This document shows positions 16,472-25,621 of a DNA stretch of 64,000 bases, in pieces. How positions within the stretch are numbered: position 1 is the first letter of the stretch; each line of letters opens with the position of its first letter. The notes beneath the pieces were generated by a model that had not been told where the DNA came from, did no database searches, and worked only from the letters and a program-made list of their open reading frames with translations. The translations under genes and the position numbers were made by a program. The DNA comes from Corynebacterium terpenotabidum Y-11 (GTDB lineage Bacteria > Actinomycetota > Actinomycetes > Mycobacteriales > Mycobacteriaceae), in the NCBI RefSeq assembly GCF_000418365.1, contig NC_021663.1, positions 1,922,001 through 1,986,000 on the forward strand, in the 5' to 3' direction.

Positions 16472-17347
16472 GACCCGGGCGAGGATCAGTTCGGCCTGGC
16501 GGCGCAGTGGGGCGTCGATCATCTGTCCGTCGACGGTGAAGGCGCCGGAGTTCTCCGCGGCGCCGGCGACCACCCGTCGGGCCCAGTCGATGCTGTCGGG
16601 ATCGGGACTGTAGGCCTCCCGGATGACCGGGACGAGGCCGGGATGGATGGCGACGGTGGCGGAGAATCCGCTGGCCGCGGCGTCCACCGCCTCGGCGCGT
16701 GCGCCGGCCACATCCGAGGTGTCCGCGTGAATGGAGTCGAGGGCGGCCTTGCCTGCGGCCGCCGCGTGCAGCAGCACCAGGGACCGGGTGAGCCGGGGGA
16801 CCTCGCGGTACCCGCCGGGGTGACCGGACGCCCCTCCCCCGACAGTCGGCGTCTCGTCCGCGCTGTAGCGCGACGCGGTCCCACCGAGGGCGGCGGTGAG
16901 ATCCTCGGCGCCCCAGAACAGGGCGTCCACCTGCGGGTGGGACGCCAGCGATGCCAGTTCGAGGACGCCGCGGGGTGTCTCGACCAGGGCGATGATCCGC
17001 CAGGTCGCGGCCTCCGGGGCGATCTCCGGGAGAGCCTCGACCGAGGCCGCGCCCTCCGCTTTGGGCAGCATGACGGTGGTGAGACCGCTGGCGGCGACGG
17101 CGCGGATGTCCGCATCGAAGTCCGGGGTGCCCGGCGGGTTGATCCGGATGATCGTCCGGGCCGGGTCGAGGGACGCGGCGGCGTCGATGATGTGCTGCCG
17201 GGCGTGTGCCCGGTTCTCCGCACGGCAGCCGTCCTCAAGATCGAGGATCACGGCGTCTGCCCGCCCGGCGGCCTTGGCGAAGCGTTCGGGCCGGTCGGCG
17301 GGGGCGAACAGGAGTGCCGGGCCGGGGGGTGTCCAGCGGCCGGTCAT
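16451..17347 (-). CDS. CitE-like HpcH/HpaI-family lyase (Rv2498c-type HMG-CoA/citramalyl-CoA lyase)
   Basis: A 298-residue TIM-barrel CoA lyase with the metal- and CoA-binding motifs AVILDLEDG, IRINPPGTPDF, MLPKAEG, ALVETPRGVLELA and FWGAEDLTAALGG, and AIHPGLVPVI near the end. In M. tuberculosis the homologue Rv2498c, in the same operon position, cleaves HMG-CoA and (S)-citramalyl-CoA, serving leucine and itaconate breakdown. Here it would fill the HMG-CoA lyase step, since no MvaB/LiuE-type lyase is in the window. It overlaps the MaoC-like gene by 4 bases and precedes the ligase genes. Confidence 0.88.
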   Translation of the reverse strand: MTGRWTPPGPALLFAPADRPERFAKAAGRADAVILDLEDGCRAENRAHARQHIIDAAASLDPARTIIRINPPGTPDFDADIRAVAASGLTTVMLPKAEGAASVEALPEIAPEAATWRIIALVETPRGVLELASLASHPQVDALFWGAEDLTAALGGTASRYSADETPTVGGGASGHPGGYREVPRLTRSLVLLHAAAAGKAALDSIHADTSDVAGARAEAVDAAASGFSATVAIHPGLVPVIREAYSPDPDSIDWARRVVAGAAENSGAFTVDGQMIDAPLRRQAELILARVTTTDRS

Positions 17348-17874
17348 GACGCGTCACCTCCCGCAATTCCGGTCTCCCCGGTTGGTCGGCACTGCACCAG
17401 CGTGTCGCGCACCGCAGTGCAGACGATCTCACCATGCTGGTTGCGTCCGATATGCCGCAGCTCGACGATGCCCTGGTTCGGCCGGGACGTCGAGACCCGC
17501 TTCGACAGGCAGATCGTCTCCGCGTAGAGCGTGTCGCCGTGGAACATGGGTGCGGGGAAGGTGATCTCACTGAAGCCGAGGTTGGCGACGATGGTGCCCA
17601 AGGTCAGCTGGCTCACCGACAGGCCCACCACGGTCGACAGGGTGAACATGGAGTTCACCAGGCGCTCGCCCCGGAATCCCGGCTGGGTGGCCGCCCACGC
17701 GGCGTCCAGGTGGAGTGGCTGGGTGTTCATCGTCTGGGTGGTGAACAGGGTGTTGTCAGCCTCGGTGACGGTCCGCCCCGGTCGGTGCAGGTAGGTGGTC
17801 CCTTCCTCAAACTCCTCGAGCCACAGACCACGCTGTTCGACGGTGCGGGCGGCGGAGACGGCGTCGCTGCTCAT
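17344..17874 (-). CDS. MaoC-like hot-dog hydratase (Rv2499c-type)
   Basis: A 176-residue MaoC/hot-dog protein: NTLFTTQTMNTQPLHLD contains the hydratase Asx/His motif, followed by FHGDTLYAE and a final strand ending CTAVRDTLVQ. The start MSSDAVSAART at 17874 removes a spurious 22-residue extension that would overlap the fadE stop region. By analogy with Rv2499c beside Rv2498c, it should hydrate 3-methylglutaconyl-CoA to HMG-CoA and possibly itaconyl-CoA to citramalyl-CoA. It starts 4 bases past the acyl-CoA dehydrogenase stop and overlaps citE by 4 bases. Confidence 0.85.
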   Translation of the reverse strand: MSSDAVSAARTVEQRGLWLEEFEEGTTYLHRPGRTVTEADNTLFTTQTMNTQPLHLDAAWAATQPGFRGERLVNSMFTLSTVVGLSVSQLTLGTIVANLGFSEITFPAPMFHGDTLYAETICLSKRVSTSRPNQGIVELRHIGRNQHGEIVCTAVRDTLVQCRPTGETGIAGGDAS

Positions 17875-17878
17875 CGCA

Positions 17879-19066
17879 CTACCCCGCCAGGCCCAGGGAA
17901 CGGGCGATGAGCATGAGCTGCACCTCGGTGGTGCCCTCACCGATCTCGAGGATCTTCGAGTCCCGGTAGTGGCGGGCCACCCGGGTCTCGTTCATGAACC
18001 CGGCCCCGCCGAAGACCTGGGTGGCGTCCCGGGCGTTGTCCATCGCCGCATCAGAGGCGACCATCTTGGCGATGGAGGCCTCGGTGCTGAAGTCCGCACC
18101 GGTGAGCATCTTGCGCGCCGCGGTCCGCCACGCCTGACGGGCGGTCCAGGCGCGGGCTTCCATCCGGGCGATCTTGAACGAGACGCCCTGGTAGTCGGCG
18201 ATCGGCCGACCGAAGGACGTGCGCTGCTTCGCGTAGGCCACGGCCTCATCCACGCAGCCCTGCGCGGCACCGGTGGCCAGCGCCGCGATGGCGACACGGC
18301 CCTCGGCGAGGATGGAGAGGAACTGGGCGAAGCCGCGACCGCGCGCACCCAGCAGGTTCTCCTCGGGGACGCTGACGTCGTCGTAGCTCAGCGGGTGGGT
18401 GTCCGAGCAGTTCCAGCCGACCTTGTCGTAGCCGGGCTCGGCGGTGAAGCCGGGAGTGTCGGTGGGCACGATGATCGCGGAGATCTCCTTGCGTCCGTCC
18501 TCGCGGGTTCCGGTCACCGCGGTGGTGGTGACCAGGGAGGTGATGTCCGTCCCGGAGTTCGTGATGAACTGCTTGGAGCCGTTGATCGTCCACCGGCCGC
18601 CGTCGAGGGTGGCGGTCGTCTTCGTGCCTCCGGCGTCCGACCCCGCCCCGGGTTCGGTGAGCCCGAAACCTGCGAGTGCCTTTCCGGCGGTGAGATCGGG
18701 GAGGTAGCGCTGCTTCTGCTCCTCGGTGCCGAAGCGGTAGATCGGCATCGCACCCAGCGAGCAACCGGCCTCCAGGGTGATGGCGACGGACTGGTCGACG
18801 CGGGCGAGTTCCTCCAGGGCGATGCCGAGAGCGAAGTAGTCACCGCCCATACCGCCGTACTCCTCGGAGAAGGGCAGTCCGAACAGACCCATCTCACCCA
18901 TCTGGGCCTGGATGTCGTAGTCGAAGGTGTGGTTGCGGTAGTTCTCGGTCATCTTCGGGTCGACGACCTCGTGGGCGAACTCCTCGACGGTGTGGCGCAG
19001 GGCGACGAGTTCCTCGTTGAGACCGTCGTCGGCGGGGTTGTGGCGGCGGGTGGTTGCTGCGGTCAT
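17879..19066 (-). CDS. Acyl-CoA dehydrogenase, FadE19/isovaleryl-CoA dehydrogenase-like
   Basis: About 395 residues. FAD/substrate motifs GFGLTEPGAGSDAGGT and SKQFITNSG are present, and the C-terminal loop is EIGEGTTEVQ with the Glu at the medium-chain catalytic position. An ATG at 19075 exists but AAAGG directly abuts it; the ATG at 19066 has proper spacing, so I chose it. Expected reaction: isovaleryl-CoA (or 2-methyl-branched acyl-CoA) to the 2,3-enoyl-CoA, upstream of the carboxylase. The operon neighbours accA1 and maoC match M. tuberculosis fadE19. Confidence 0.9.
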   Translation of the reverse strand: MTAATTRRHNPADDGLNEELVALRHTVEEFAHEVVDPKMTENYRNHTFDYDIQAQMGEMGLFGLPFSEEYGGMGGDYFALGIALEELARVDQSVAITLEAGCSLGAMPIYRFGTEEQKQRYLPDLTAGKALAGFGLTEPGAGSDAGGTKTTATLDGGRWTINGSKQFITNSGTDITSLVTTTAVTGTREDGRKEISAIIVPTDTPGFTAEPGYDKVGWNCSDTHPLSYDDVSVPEENLLGARGRGFAQFLSILAEGRVAIAALATGAAQGCVDEAVAYAKQRTSFGRPIADYQGVSFKIARMEARAWTARQAWRTAARKMLTGADFSTEASIAKMVASDAAMDNARDATQVFGGAGFMNETRVARHYRDSKILEIGEGTTEVQLMLIARSLGLAG

Positions 19067-19098
19067 GGTGGTCATCCTTTGTTCTGGGGGGTGGTCCG

Positions 19099-21243
19099 TC
19101 AGGCGGGGACGGGCGCGGGGTCGGTGGTCTGGTCGGTGGTGGACACGGCGGCGGGGACGGTTGCCAGCACGGTGCCGGCGCCGACCTTCTCGCCGGTCGA
19201 GCAGCTGAGCCGCACGATGCCGTCGTGCGGGGCGGTCAGGGAATGTTCCATCTTCATCGCCTCAAGGACGACGAGCGGCTGGCCGGCGGTGACCAGGTCA
19301 CCGTCGTTGACCGCCACCGCGACGACGGTGCCGGGCATGGGGCTGAGGATCTCGTCCTCGCCCGCGACGCCGTCGGCCGCCGCCGCGGAGAGATCGAGGG
19401 GACGGAGCACCCAGGTCCCGGGGCGTCCGGAGACCACCACCGCACCTCCTGCGGCGGCACGGGTGGTCCAGCGGGCCGAGGGGGCGTCGACCCCGGTGCC
19501 GGTGAGCACCCGGGTGGTCGCGCCCTCGGGGTCGGTGACGGTGGCAAGCACACCGGCGACGGCCCCGGAGACCGGATCTGCTCCCAGTTCAGCGTCCGGG
19601 TCGACCGGGGTGACGGTGAGCGTGCGGACGCCATCGACGTCGGTGAGCACCAGGTCAGCCGGACCGGCGCCGGGGACCGCGGCACGGACCAGGAACGGTG
19701 CCGGATCGGCCCCGGCCCGCCAGCCGTCGGCGGCGGTCCAGGAGCGTCCGTGGCCGGTGCTGCGGGCGGTGTCCGCCGCGGCGTCCTGCAGTGCGAGGAC
19801 GGCGGCGAGCAGGGCCGGCCCGGGGATCGCGGGGGCTGTGTAGGCCCCGGCGATCCGGTCGAGCAGACCGGTGTCCAGCTCCCCGTCGCGGACCAGGGGG
19901 TCGGCGAGCAGGTAGCGGCAGAATCCGATGTTCGTGCCGGTGCCGTCCGGGGTCTCCAGACCGGTGAGCACTGTGGTGGCCAGGGCGGCGTCCAGCCGGT
20001 CGAGCGCGTGGGTGCGGTCGGTGCCGTGGACGATGACCTTGGCGAGCATCGGGTCGTAGTCCGAGCTGATCTCCTGGCCGGCGACGATGCCGGTGTCCAC
20101 CCGGACGCCGGGGCCGGTGGGCCAGGCCAGCGTCCCGACCGTCCCGCCGGTCGGCAGGAAGCCGGTGGCGGGTTCCTCGGCGTAGACGCGGGCCTCCACG
20201 GCGTGGCCGGTGAGCGTGACATCATCCTGGGTGAGCGGGAGCTTCTCGCCGCGGGCCACCCGGACCTGCAGCTCGACGAGGTCCACGCCGGTGACCAGTT
20301 CGGTGACGGGATGCTCGACCTGCAGGCGGGTGTTCATCTCCATGAAGAAGAAGTGGTCCGGGCGGTTCGCCGAGACGATGAACTCCACGGTGCCGGCGCC
20401 GCGGTAGCCGCAGGAGCGGGCCGCGTCGCAGGCCGCCTCGCCGATGCGGGCCCGGGTGGCCTCGTCGAGCAGGGCCGAGGGGGCCTCCTCGATGACCTTC
20501 TGATGGCGGCGCTGCAGGGAGCACTCACGTTCCCCGAGATGGATCACGTTGCCGTGGACGTCCGCCATGACCTGCACCTCGATGTGGCGGGGGGTGTCGA
20601 CGAAGTGCTCGATGAACAAGGTGTCATCCCCGAAGGAGGACGCCGCCTCACGACGCGCGGTCACCAGTGCCGCCGGGAGGTCGGCGACGTCGGTGACGAC
20701 GTGCATACCCTTACCACCGCCACCGGCCGAGGGCTTGATGAGGACGGGGAACTCCACGCCCCGACCGCCGTCGGTGCCGGTGACCCCGGCGACGAGTTCA
20801 GCATCGGTGAGGCCGGGCCGGGAGATACCGGGGACGGTCGGCACGCCGCGGGACTCGACAGTGGCACGGGCGGTGATCTTGTCACCCATGCCCTCGATCG
20901 CGTCGGCAGGCGGGCCGATGAACACGATGCCGGCGTCGGCGCAGGCGCGGGCGAAGGTGGCGTTCTCCGAGAGGAAGCCGTAGCCGGGGTGGATCGCCCC
21001 GGCACCGGTCGCCACGGCGGCGGCGATGACCCGCTCGATGTTGAGGTAGGACGCGGACGCCGCGGCCGGGCCGAGTCGCACGGCTGTGTCGGCGAGGGTG
21101 ACGTGCGGGGCCGCGGTGTCCGCGTCGGAGTAGACGGCGACGGCGCGCAGCCCCATCTGTTGGACGGTCCGGATGACGCGGCAGGCGATCTCGCCGCGGT
21201 TGGCGATCAGGACGGTGTCGAAATCGGTGTCGAAGTCGGTCAT
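19099..21243 (-). CDS. accA1: Acyl-CoA carboxylase alpha subunit (biotin carboxylase + BCCP), AccA1/MccA-like
   Basis: A 714-residue biotin-dependent carboxylase subunit. The biotin carboxylase N-terminus [15 protein letters not shown], the ATP-grasp glycine loop [31 protein letters not shown], and the C-terminal biotinyl motif EAMKMEHSL are all present. Start at 21243 with GAGAGA upstream. It carboxylates biotin, which the beta subunit then uses on the acyl-CoA. Together with the MCC-type AccD1 encoded 13 bases upstream it should be 3-methylcrotonyl-CoA carboxylase, as shown for AccA1-AccD1 of M. tuberculosis. Confidence 0.93.
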   Translation of the reverse strand: MTDFDTDFDTVLIANRGEIACRVIRTVQQMGLRAVAVYSDADTAAPHVTLADTAVRLGPAAASASYLNIERVIAAAVATGAGAIHPGYGFLSENATFARACADAGIVFIGPPADAIEGMGDKITARATVESRGVPTVPGISRPGLTDAELVAGVTGTDGGRGVEFPVLIKPSAGGGGKGMHVVTDVADLPAALVTARREAASSFGDDTLFIEHFVDTPRHIEVQVMADVHGNVIHLGERECSLQRRHQKVIEEAPSALLDEATRARIGEAACDAARSCGYRGAGTVEFIVSANRPDHFFFMEMNTRLQVEHPVTELVTGVDLVELQVRVARGEKLPLTQDDVTLTGHAVEARVYAEEPATGFLPTGGTVGTLAWPTGPGVRVDTGIVAGQEISSDYDPMLAKVIVHGTDRTHALDRLDAALATTVLTGLETPDGTGTNIGFCRYLLADPLVRDGELDTGLLDRIAGAYTAPAIPGPALLAAVLALQDAAADTARSTGHGRSWTAADGWRAGADPAPFLVRAAVPGAGPADLVLTDVDGVRTLTVTPVDPDAELGADPVSGAVAGVLATVTDPEGATTRVLTGTGVDAPSARWTTRAAAGGAVVVSGRPGTWVLRPLDLSAAAADGVAGEDEILSPMPGTVVAVAVNDGDLVTAGQPLVVLEAMKMEHSLTAPHDGIVRLSCSTGEKVGAGTVLATVPAAVSTTDQTTDPAPVPA

Positions 21244-21256
21244 GGTGTTCTCTCTC

Positions 21257-22876
21257 TCACATCCGGAAGACGCCGAAGCCGTCACCGGCGCGGTCGTCAC
21301 GGGGGACACGGGCGCAGACGTCGAGGGCCATGGCCAGGACGCGACGGGTGTCCGCCGGGTCGAGGACGCCGTCGTCCCACAGTCGGGCGGTGCCGTACCA
21401 GCAGCTGGACTTCTCGTCGAACAGCTCCCGGATGGGGCGCTCGAAGTTCTCCCGGTCGGCCTCAGTCCATTCGCCTCCCTCACGGATGACGCCCGCCCCG
21501 CGGACGGTGGACAGGGTCATCGCGGCCTGGGGGCCACCCATCACCGAGACCTTGGCGTTCGGCCAGGTCCACAGGAACCGCGGCGAGTAGGCCCGACCGC
21601 ACATCGCGTAGTTGCCGGCGCCGAATCCGCCGCCGGTGATGACAGTGAGCTTCGGGACGCTGGCGGTGGCGACGGCGGTGACCATCTTCGCCCCGTGCTT
21701 GGCGATGCCACCCTGTTCATAGTCCTTGCCGACCATGAAGCCGGTGGTGTTCTGCAGGAACAGCAGCGGTGTGCCGCGTTGCTCGCACAGTTCGATGAAG
21801 TGGGCGGCCTTCATCGCACCCTCACCGAAGATCACGCCGTTGTTGGCGATGACGCCCACGCGGTGCCCCTCGATGCGGGCGAAGGCGGTGATGACCGAGT
21901 CGTCGTACTCCGCCTTGAACTCGTGGACCGAGCCGGCGTCGGCGATGATCCCGACGATCTCGCGGGCGTCATAGGGGGTCTTCAGGTCGGTGGGGACCAC
22001 ATCGTAGAGATCGGTCTGGGGGCGGGGTGCGTCAACCGGGGCGGCGTCGGGGGCGACGGTGACGTCCGGCGGGAAGGTGGCGACGATGTCGCGGATGCGC
22101 TGGAGTGCGTCCGCGTCATCGGCGGCGAGGTGGTCGGTGACCCCGGAGATGCGGGAGTGCATCGCACCACCGCCCAGCTCCTCGACGGTGACGTCCTCAC
22201 CGGTGGCGGCCTTCACCAGGGGCGGGCCGGCAAGGAAGATGGTGCCCTGGCCGTCGACGATGACTGTCTCGTCGGAGATCGCCGGGACATAGGCCCCACC
22301 GGCGGTGCAGGAACCCATCACCGCGGACAGCTGCGGGATCCCGGCGGCGGACATCCGGGCCTGGTTGTAGAAGATCCGGCCGAAGTGATCGCGGTCGGGG
22401 AAGACCTCGTCCTGCTGCAACAGCATCGCGCCGCCGGAGTCCACCAGGTAGATGCAGGGCAGCCGGTTGGCCTCGGCGATCTCCTGTGCCCGCAGGTGCT
22501 TCTTCACTGTCAGAGGATAGTAGGTGCCACCGGAGACAGTCGCGTCATTCGCGGCGATGAGGCAGAGCCGACCTTCGACGAGTCCAACGCCGGCCACGAT
22601 GCCGGCCCCGGGAACCCGGCCGTCGTACATGTCCTCGGCCGCCAGCGGGGCGATCTCGAGGAAGGGGCTGCCCGGGTCAAGCAGGGCGTTGACCCGGTCC
22701 CGGGGGAGCATCTTGCCACGGGAGAGGTGACGGGCCCGGGCCTTCTCCCCTCCCCCGCGGCGGGCGCGGTCGAGGCGGCGCCACAGTTCCGCGGTGAGGG
22801 CCCCGAAACCGGTCGGGGTATCCGGGATGTGGGCGGGTTCCGTCGCGGGTGGTGGGGTCGGCGTTGATGCGGTCAC
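21257..22876 (-). CDS. accD1: Acyl-CoA carboxylase beta subunit (carboxyltransferase), AccD1/MccB-like
   Basis: A 539-residue carboxyltransferase, starting at GTG 22876. It carries the blocks typical of methylcrotonyl-CoA carboxylase: [38 protein letters not shown] and [16 protein letters not shown], and ends GFGVFRM. The second beta subunit in the window (37844) lacks the [10 protein letters not shown] block. First gene of the leucine/isovalerate operon; a 20-bp palindrome lies 38 bases upstream. Transfers CO2 to 3-methylcrotonyl-CoA, giving 3-methylglutaconyl-CoA. Confidence 0.93.
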   Translation of the reverse strand: MTASTPTPPPATEPAHIPDTPTGFGALTAELWRRLDRARRGGGEKARARHLSRGKMLPRDRVNALLDPGSPFLEIAPLAAEDMYDGRVPGAGIVAGVGLVEGRLCLIAANDATVSGGTYYPLTVKKHLRAQEIAEANRLPCIYLVDSGGAMLLQQDEVFPDRDHFGRIFYNQARMSAAGIPQLSAVMGSCTAGGAYVPAISDETVIVDGQGTIFLAGPPLVKAATGEDVTVEELGGGAMHSRISGVTDHLAADDADALQRIRDIVATFPPDVTVAPDAAPVDAPRPQTDLYDVVPTDLKTPYDAREIVGIIADAGSVHEFKAEYDDSVITAFARIEGHRVGVIANNGVIFGEGAMKAAHFIELCEQRGTPLLFLQNTTGFMVGKDYEQGGIAKHGAKMVTAVATASVPKLTVITGGGFGAGNYAMCGRAYSPRFLWTWPNAKVSVMGGPQAAMTLSTVRGAGVIREGGEWTEADRENFERPIRELFDEKSSCWYGTARLWDDGVLDPADTRRVLAMALDVCARVPRDDRAGDGFGVFRM

Positions 22877-22913
22877 GGCGCTCGTTGTCTCCCTGGTGAT
22901 CGGTGGTCCACTT

Positions 22914-22933
22914 CAGTTAATGGTCATTAACTG
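22914..22933. promoter_or_regulatory. 20-bp operator-like palindrome upstream of accD1
   Basis: CAGTTAATG-GT-CATTAACTG has 9-bp perfect arms around a 2-bp centre. It lies between accD1 and the TetR gene and overlaps where the accD1 promoter should be (TTGTGA sits 17 bases from its distal half on the minus strand). Size and symmetry are typical of TetR operators. The natural candidate binder is the BkaR-like TetR encoded next door. Confidence 0.75.
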
Positions 22934-23146
22934 TTGTCTCACAAAGGAATACTAGTGTGTTGCGGACCACAATCAACCCCTCCCGGTGCGCCCCCTCACT
23001 CAATTGCCCCGAAACCCCTTCCCGCCTGCACCGCCGCCGACACACCGGGGCGACGACCTCCGGCCCCCACCCCCGGACAGGGGGATTACCGGCAGTGTTC
23101 CACACCCTGCCCCGGACCAGTCCCCTCCCCCGGCCCGGCGCGAGCC

Positions 23147-23770
23147 TCACCGCCCGGGATGCTGTGGAGCGCCGTCCCCGGACAGCCCGAGGGCACCGCA
23201 GGCCAGACGCGTCATCGTGACGCGCAGCATCTCCCCGTCCCAGCGATGTCCGACATGCTCCGTCGAGTTCAGCAGCCCCGCGACCATGAGCACGGCCGCA
23301 CGGCCCGACTCCCCGGCGAAACTGGGATCATAGGCGACCAGGGCCCGCGACCAGATACCGAGGTAGCGTCCCTGCATCGTCCGGACCGCCCGGAGGTCCT
23401 CGTCGTCCAAACGGTAGAGTTCCCGGTTCTGCAGCCGGATGAGCACCGGTTCCGACAGTGCGAAGTCGATGTGCCCCTCGATGAGGAGCTCCAGCTGCCG
23501 CGCCGGATCCGTGACCGTTTCCTCGATCCGCGTCGCCGTGGCGAGCAGCCGCTCGGACACTCCGGTCAACAGTTCGACGAGGATGGCCTGCTTACTGGAG
23601 AAATGCCGGTACACCGCCGGTCCGGAGATCCCCACCGCCTCCCCCAGGTCCTCCAGCGTCATCGCATGGAACCCCTTGTCCGCGATGATGCCGGCCGCGG
23701 CGTCCAGCAGTTCATGCCGACGCTTCAGCTTGGCCACCGCGCGCGGGCCCTGCGGTACCGAGGAGGTCAT
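23147..23770 (-). CDS. TetR family regulator, BkaR (Rv2506)-like
   Basis: A 207-residue TetR protein. The N-terminal helix-turn-helix reads HELLDAAAGIIADKGFHAMT-LEDLGEAVGISGPAVYRHFSSK. The C-terminal ligand domain has WSRALVAYDP and LLNSTEHVGH. The start MTSSVPQG at 23770 is chosen because the longer frame runs into the upstream gene. Rv2506 (BkaR), at the same position in M. tuberculosis, represses the branched-chain keto-acid operon; the palindrome at 22914-22933 is the likely target here. Ligand probably a branched acyl-CoA. Confidence 0.9.
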   Translation of the reverse strand: MTSSVPQGPRAVAKLKRRHELLDAAAGIIADKGFHAMTLEDLGEAVGISGPAVYRHFSSKQAILVELLTGVSERLLATATRIEETVTDPARQLELLIEGHIDFALSEPVLIRLQNRELYRLDDEDLRAVRTMQGRYLGIWSRALVAYDPSFAGESGRAAVLMVAGLLNSTEHVGHRWDGEMLRVTMTRLACGALGLSGDGAPQHPGR

Positions 23771-23810
23771 GGTCGCGAGGCTACCAGCAGCACCGGACGC
23801 GTCCGGTGCC

Positions 23811-24608
23811 TCACCGTCCGAAGAACCGCTGCGCGGCGGCCTTGAGCTCCGGACCCGCCAGCAGCGGTTCCTGAATGACCGCCTCCAGGTCAAGTGCCGC
23901 GACAATGTCCGCACGCACCGTCGCCGACAGTGTCCGCTTGATGCCACGAACCGCCCCGGCGGGCTTCGCCGCGATCGTCGCCGCGAGTTCCTCGGTTCGC
24001 CTCACCACGTCCGCGTCCGGCGCCGTCTCCGCCACCAACCCCGTGGACAGGGCGGTAGCAGCATCGACCCGCTCGCCAGTCAACAGCATCCGGGATGCGA
24101 CCTGCCGCCCCACGGCCGACGGCAGCAGCTGACTTATCCCCCCGTCCGCGGACAGTCCGACGTCCGCGAAGGAGAGGACCAACGCCCCGTTCTCCGCCAT
24201 CACCGTGATATCCGCCGCGAGGCCGAGGGACACACCGAAACCCGCGCTCTTGCCGGTCAGGGCACACAGCACCGGGACCGGACAGTCCAGCACACCGAGA
24301 ACCGCCCGGGAGGCCGCGGCCATGATGGCTGCCGGATCCTGCCCACCACCGACCACATTCATCAGGTCCGCACCAGCGGATAGGGTCTTTCCCGCCCCGC
24401 TGAGCACGACGGCACGAACGGGGAGGCCGTCGTCGCCGACCTCTGCGACGCTGCTCATCACGTCTCCGAAAGCTGTCAGCAGGTCCAGGTCGACGGCATT
24501 GAGCCGGTCGGGTCGGTTGAACTGAACCCTGACCAGGCATCCGGTGCCGTCAGCGACCACTTCCCGCTCCACAAGCACGGGTACGTCAGTCAGTGGCGAG
24601 TGTGTCAT
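23811..24608 (-). CDS. Enoyl-CoA hydratase/isomerase family protein
   Basis: About 265 residues of crotonase fold. Oxyanion-hole motifs: LSGAGKTLSAGADLMNV and GKSAGFGVSLGLAADI. The catalytic region reads FADVGLSADGGISQLLP, with Asp where hydratases have the PE glutamate pattern; DGG is usual in the PaaG/isomerase-like branch, so isomerase activity is possible. Start: ATG at 24608 has GAGGGA upstream; an ATG at 24629 is an alternative adding seven residues. It precedes the TetR gene by 40 bases in the same direction, and is divergent from the FMO/MpaB pair. Confidence 0.85.
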   Translation of the reverse strand: MTHSPLTDVPVLVEREVVADGTGCLVRVQFNRPDRLNAVDLDLLTAFGDVMSSVAEVGDDGLPVRAVVLSGAGKTLSAGADLMNVVGGGQDPAAIMAAASRAVLGVLDCPVPVLCALTGKSAGFGVSLGLAADITVMAENGALVLSFADVGLSADGGISQLLPSAVGRQVASRMLLTGERVDAATALSTGLVAETAPDADVVRRTEELAATIAAKPAGAVRGIKRTLSATVRADIVAALDLEAVIQEPLLAGPELKAAAQRFFGR

Positions 24609-24675
24609 CGCTTCCCTCAAATCAATCATCGGTGATCTTCTTTCACCACCCATCACACCATGATGATCGAGGTTT

Positions 24676-24688
24676 GTGCTTAAAACAC
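24676..24688. promoter_or_regulatory. Imperfect 13-bp palindrome in the divergent enoyl-CoA hydratase/FMO promoter
   Basis: GTGCTTAAAACAC is symmetric except for one base pair and lies midway between the divergent starts at 24608 and 24773. TGCAAGTCACT further right (24721-24731) resembles half of a CRP-type site, but with three mismatches overall I do not call it one. Confidence 0.35.
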
Positions 24689-24772
24689 TACATTTTACCC
24701 CGTCCACCATCGTAGAGTGGTGCAAGTCACTTTTGACCGATACTGATCGATCTCGACCGTCAGGGAGTACTG

Positions 24773-25621
24773 ATGTTCAAGACTTACCGTAGGCCCACCG
24801 TCGTCGTCATCGGCGGTGGAGTTGCCGGCTGCACATCCGCCGCTGAGTGTGGCGTCGCAGGCTACGCGACCACACTGGTGGAGACCTATTCGCGGCTGGG
24901 CGGGCAGTACGCCCGCCCGGGCGCGCCCTCACCCGGGACTCGCACCGCCCTGCACACCCCGTACCTTCGTGGACAGGGAACCGACGGGACCGCAGAGTCA
25001 CTGTGCCGCCAACTCTCCAACGCCGTGACGGCACCGGACGCCCCCTGCGACGGCGTTCCCGGTGTCTCCGTCCTCACCGGCACCACCGCCGTTGATGCGG
25101 TGTTCGACCGGGAAACTGGCCGCTGGGCGGTGACTCTCCGCCCGGCCGACGGCGAGGCCGGTGACGATTCCGCTCCTGCCCAGGTCATCCACGCCGACAT
25201 CCTCATCCGCGCCACCGGGAACTCCACCCCGCCCCTGCGGTGGTCCAACCGCTCCGGTGGAGAACCGTCCGCCACAGCACAACCGACGGACTCCCTGCAC
25301 CTCCATCAGGGCGTACAGCCTGTCGGCGCCCCGAACCTCCTAATCCTCGATGCTCCGGAACCTCCGGGCGCAGCCAGGGCACGGCGCCCCCTCGACATCG
25401 TCGAGGCCCGCGCCGACCACTGCCGACGGTACGTCCGTCAGTTGGAGATCCGCGGACCGGGAACCATGACGGTGGACTCCGCCTCTTGGTCGGCACAGAA
25501 GAGCACCCGGCGCGCCGCCGTCAACGATCTCCACACCATCCATGTCGGTGCACTCAGGTTCTCACCGGCCACCGGGTCAGAAACTTCCCGGCGACATGAC
25601 TCACAGAAGAAGGCATCATGA
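24773..25621 (+). CDS. Short FAD-dependent monooxygenase-like protein (degenerate Baeyer-Villiger/FMO type)
   Basis: A 282-residue protein whose N-terminus has the FAD Rossmann motif VVVIGGGVAG (residues 11-19), E37 at the ribose position and LGGQYARPG as in flavin monooxygenases. RATGNSTPP (about 147-155) matches the ATG motif at the end of the FAD domain. Full-length FMO/BVMO enzymes are about 450-550 residues with a second NADPH-binding glycine motif and an FxGxxxH signature; I see neither. It is therefore internally shortened, or a different single-domain flavoprotein. Its stop overlaps the MpaB-like gene by 4 bases, so the pair is co-translated. Confidence 0.6.
   Translation: MFKTYRRPTVVVIGGGVAGCTSAAECGVAGYATTLVETYSRLGGQYARPGAPSPGTRTALHTPYLRGQGTDGTAESLCRQLSNAVTAPDAPCDGVPGVSVLTGTTAVDAVFDRETGRWAVTLRPADGEAGDDSAPAQVIHADILIRATGNSTPPLRWSNRSGGEPSATAQPTDSLHLHQGVQPVGAPNLLILDAPEPPGAARARRPLDIVEARADHCRRYVRQLEIRGPGTMTVDSASWSAQKSTRRAAVNDLHTIHVGALRFSPATGSETSRRHDSQKKAS

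Noticed and set aside
14501-17527. A 1008-residue plus-strand open frame
   Set aside because: It is antisense to two well-supported acyl-CoA synthetase genes and the CitE-like gene, has low-complexity Gly/Asp/Val/His composition and no family motif; a by-product of high GC.
19054-22867. Two overlapping plus-strand frames of 811 and 564 residues
   Set aside because: They mirror accA1 and accD1, whose catalytic and biotin motifs are unmistakable on the minus strand.
24721-24736. A seventh CRP/GlxR site before the FMO/MpaB pair
   Set aside because: The best 16-mer there has about three mismatches to TGTGA-N6-TCACA, too many to claim.
24773-25621. A sequencing-induced truncation of the FMO-like gene
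   Set aside because: The frame is open to its natural overlap with the next gene and I saw no missing NADPH-binding domain in another frame nearby.
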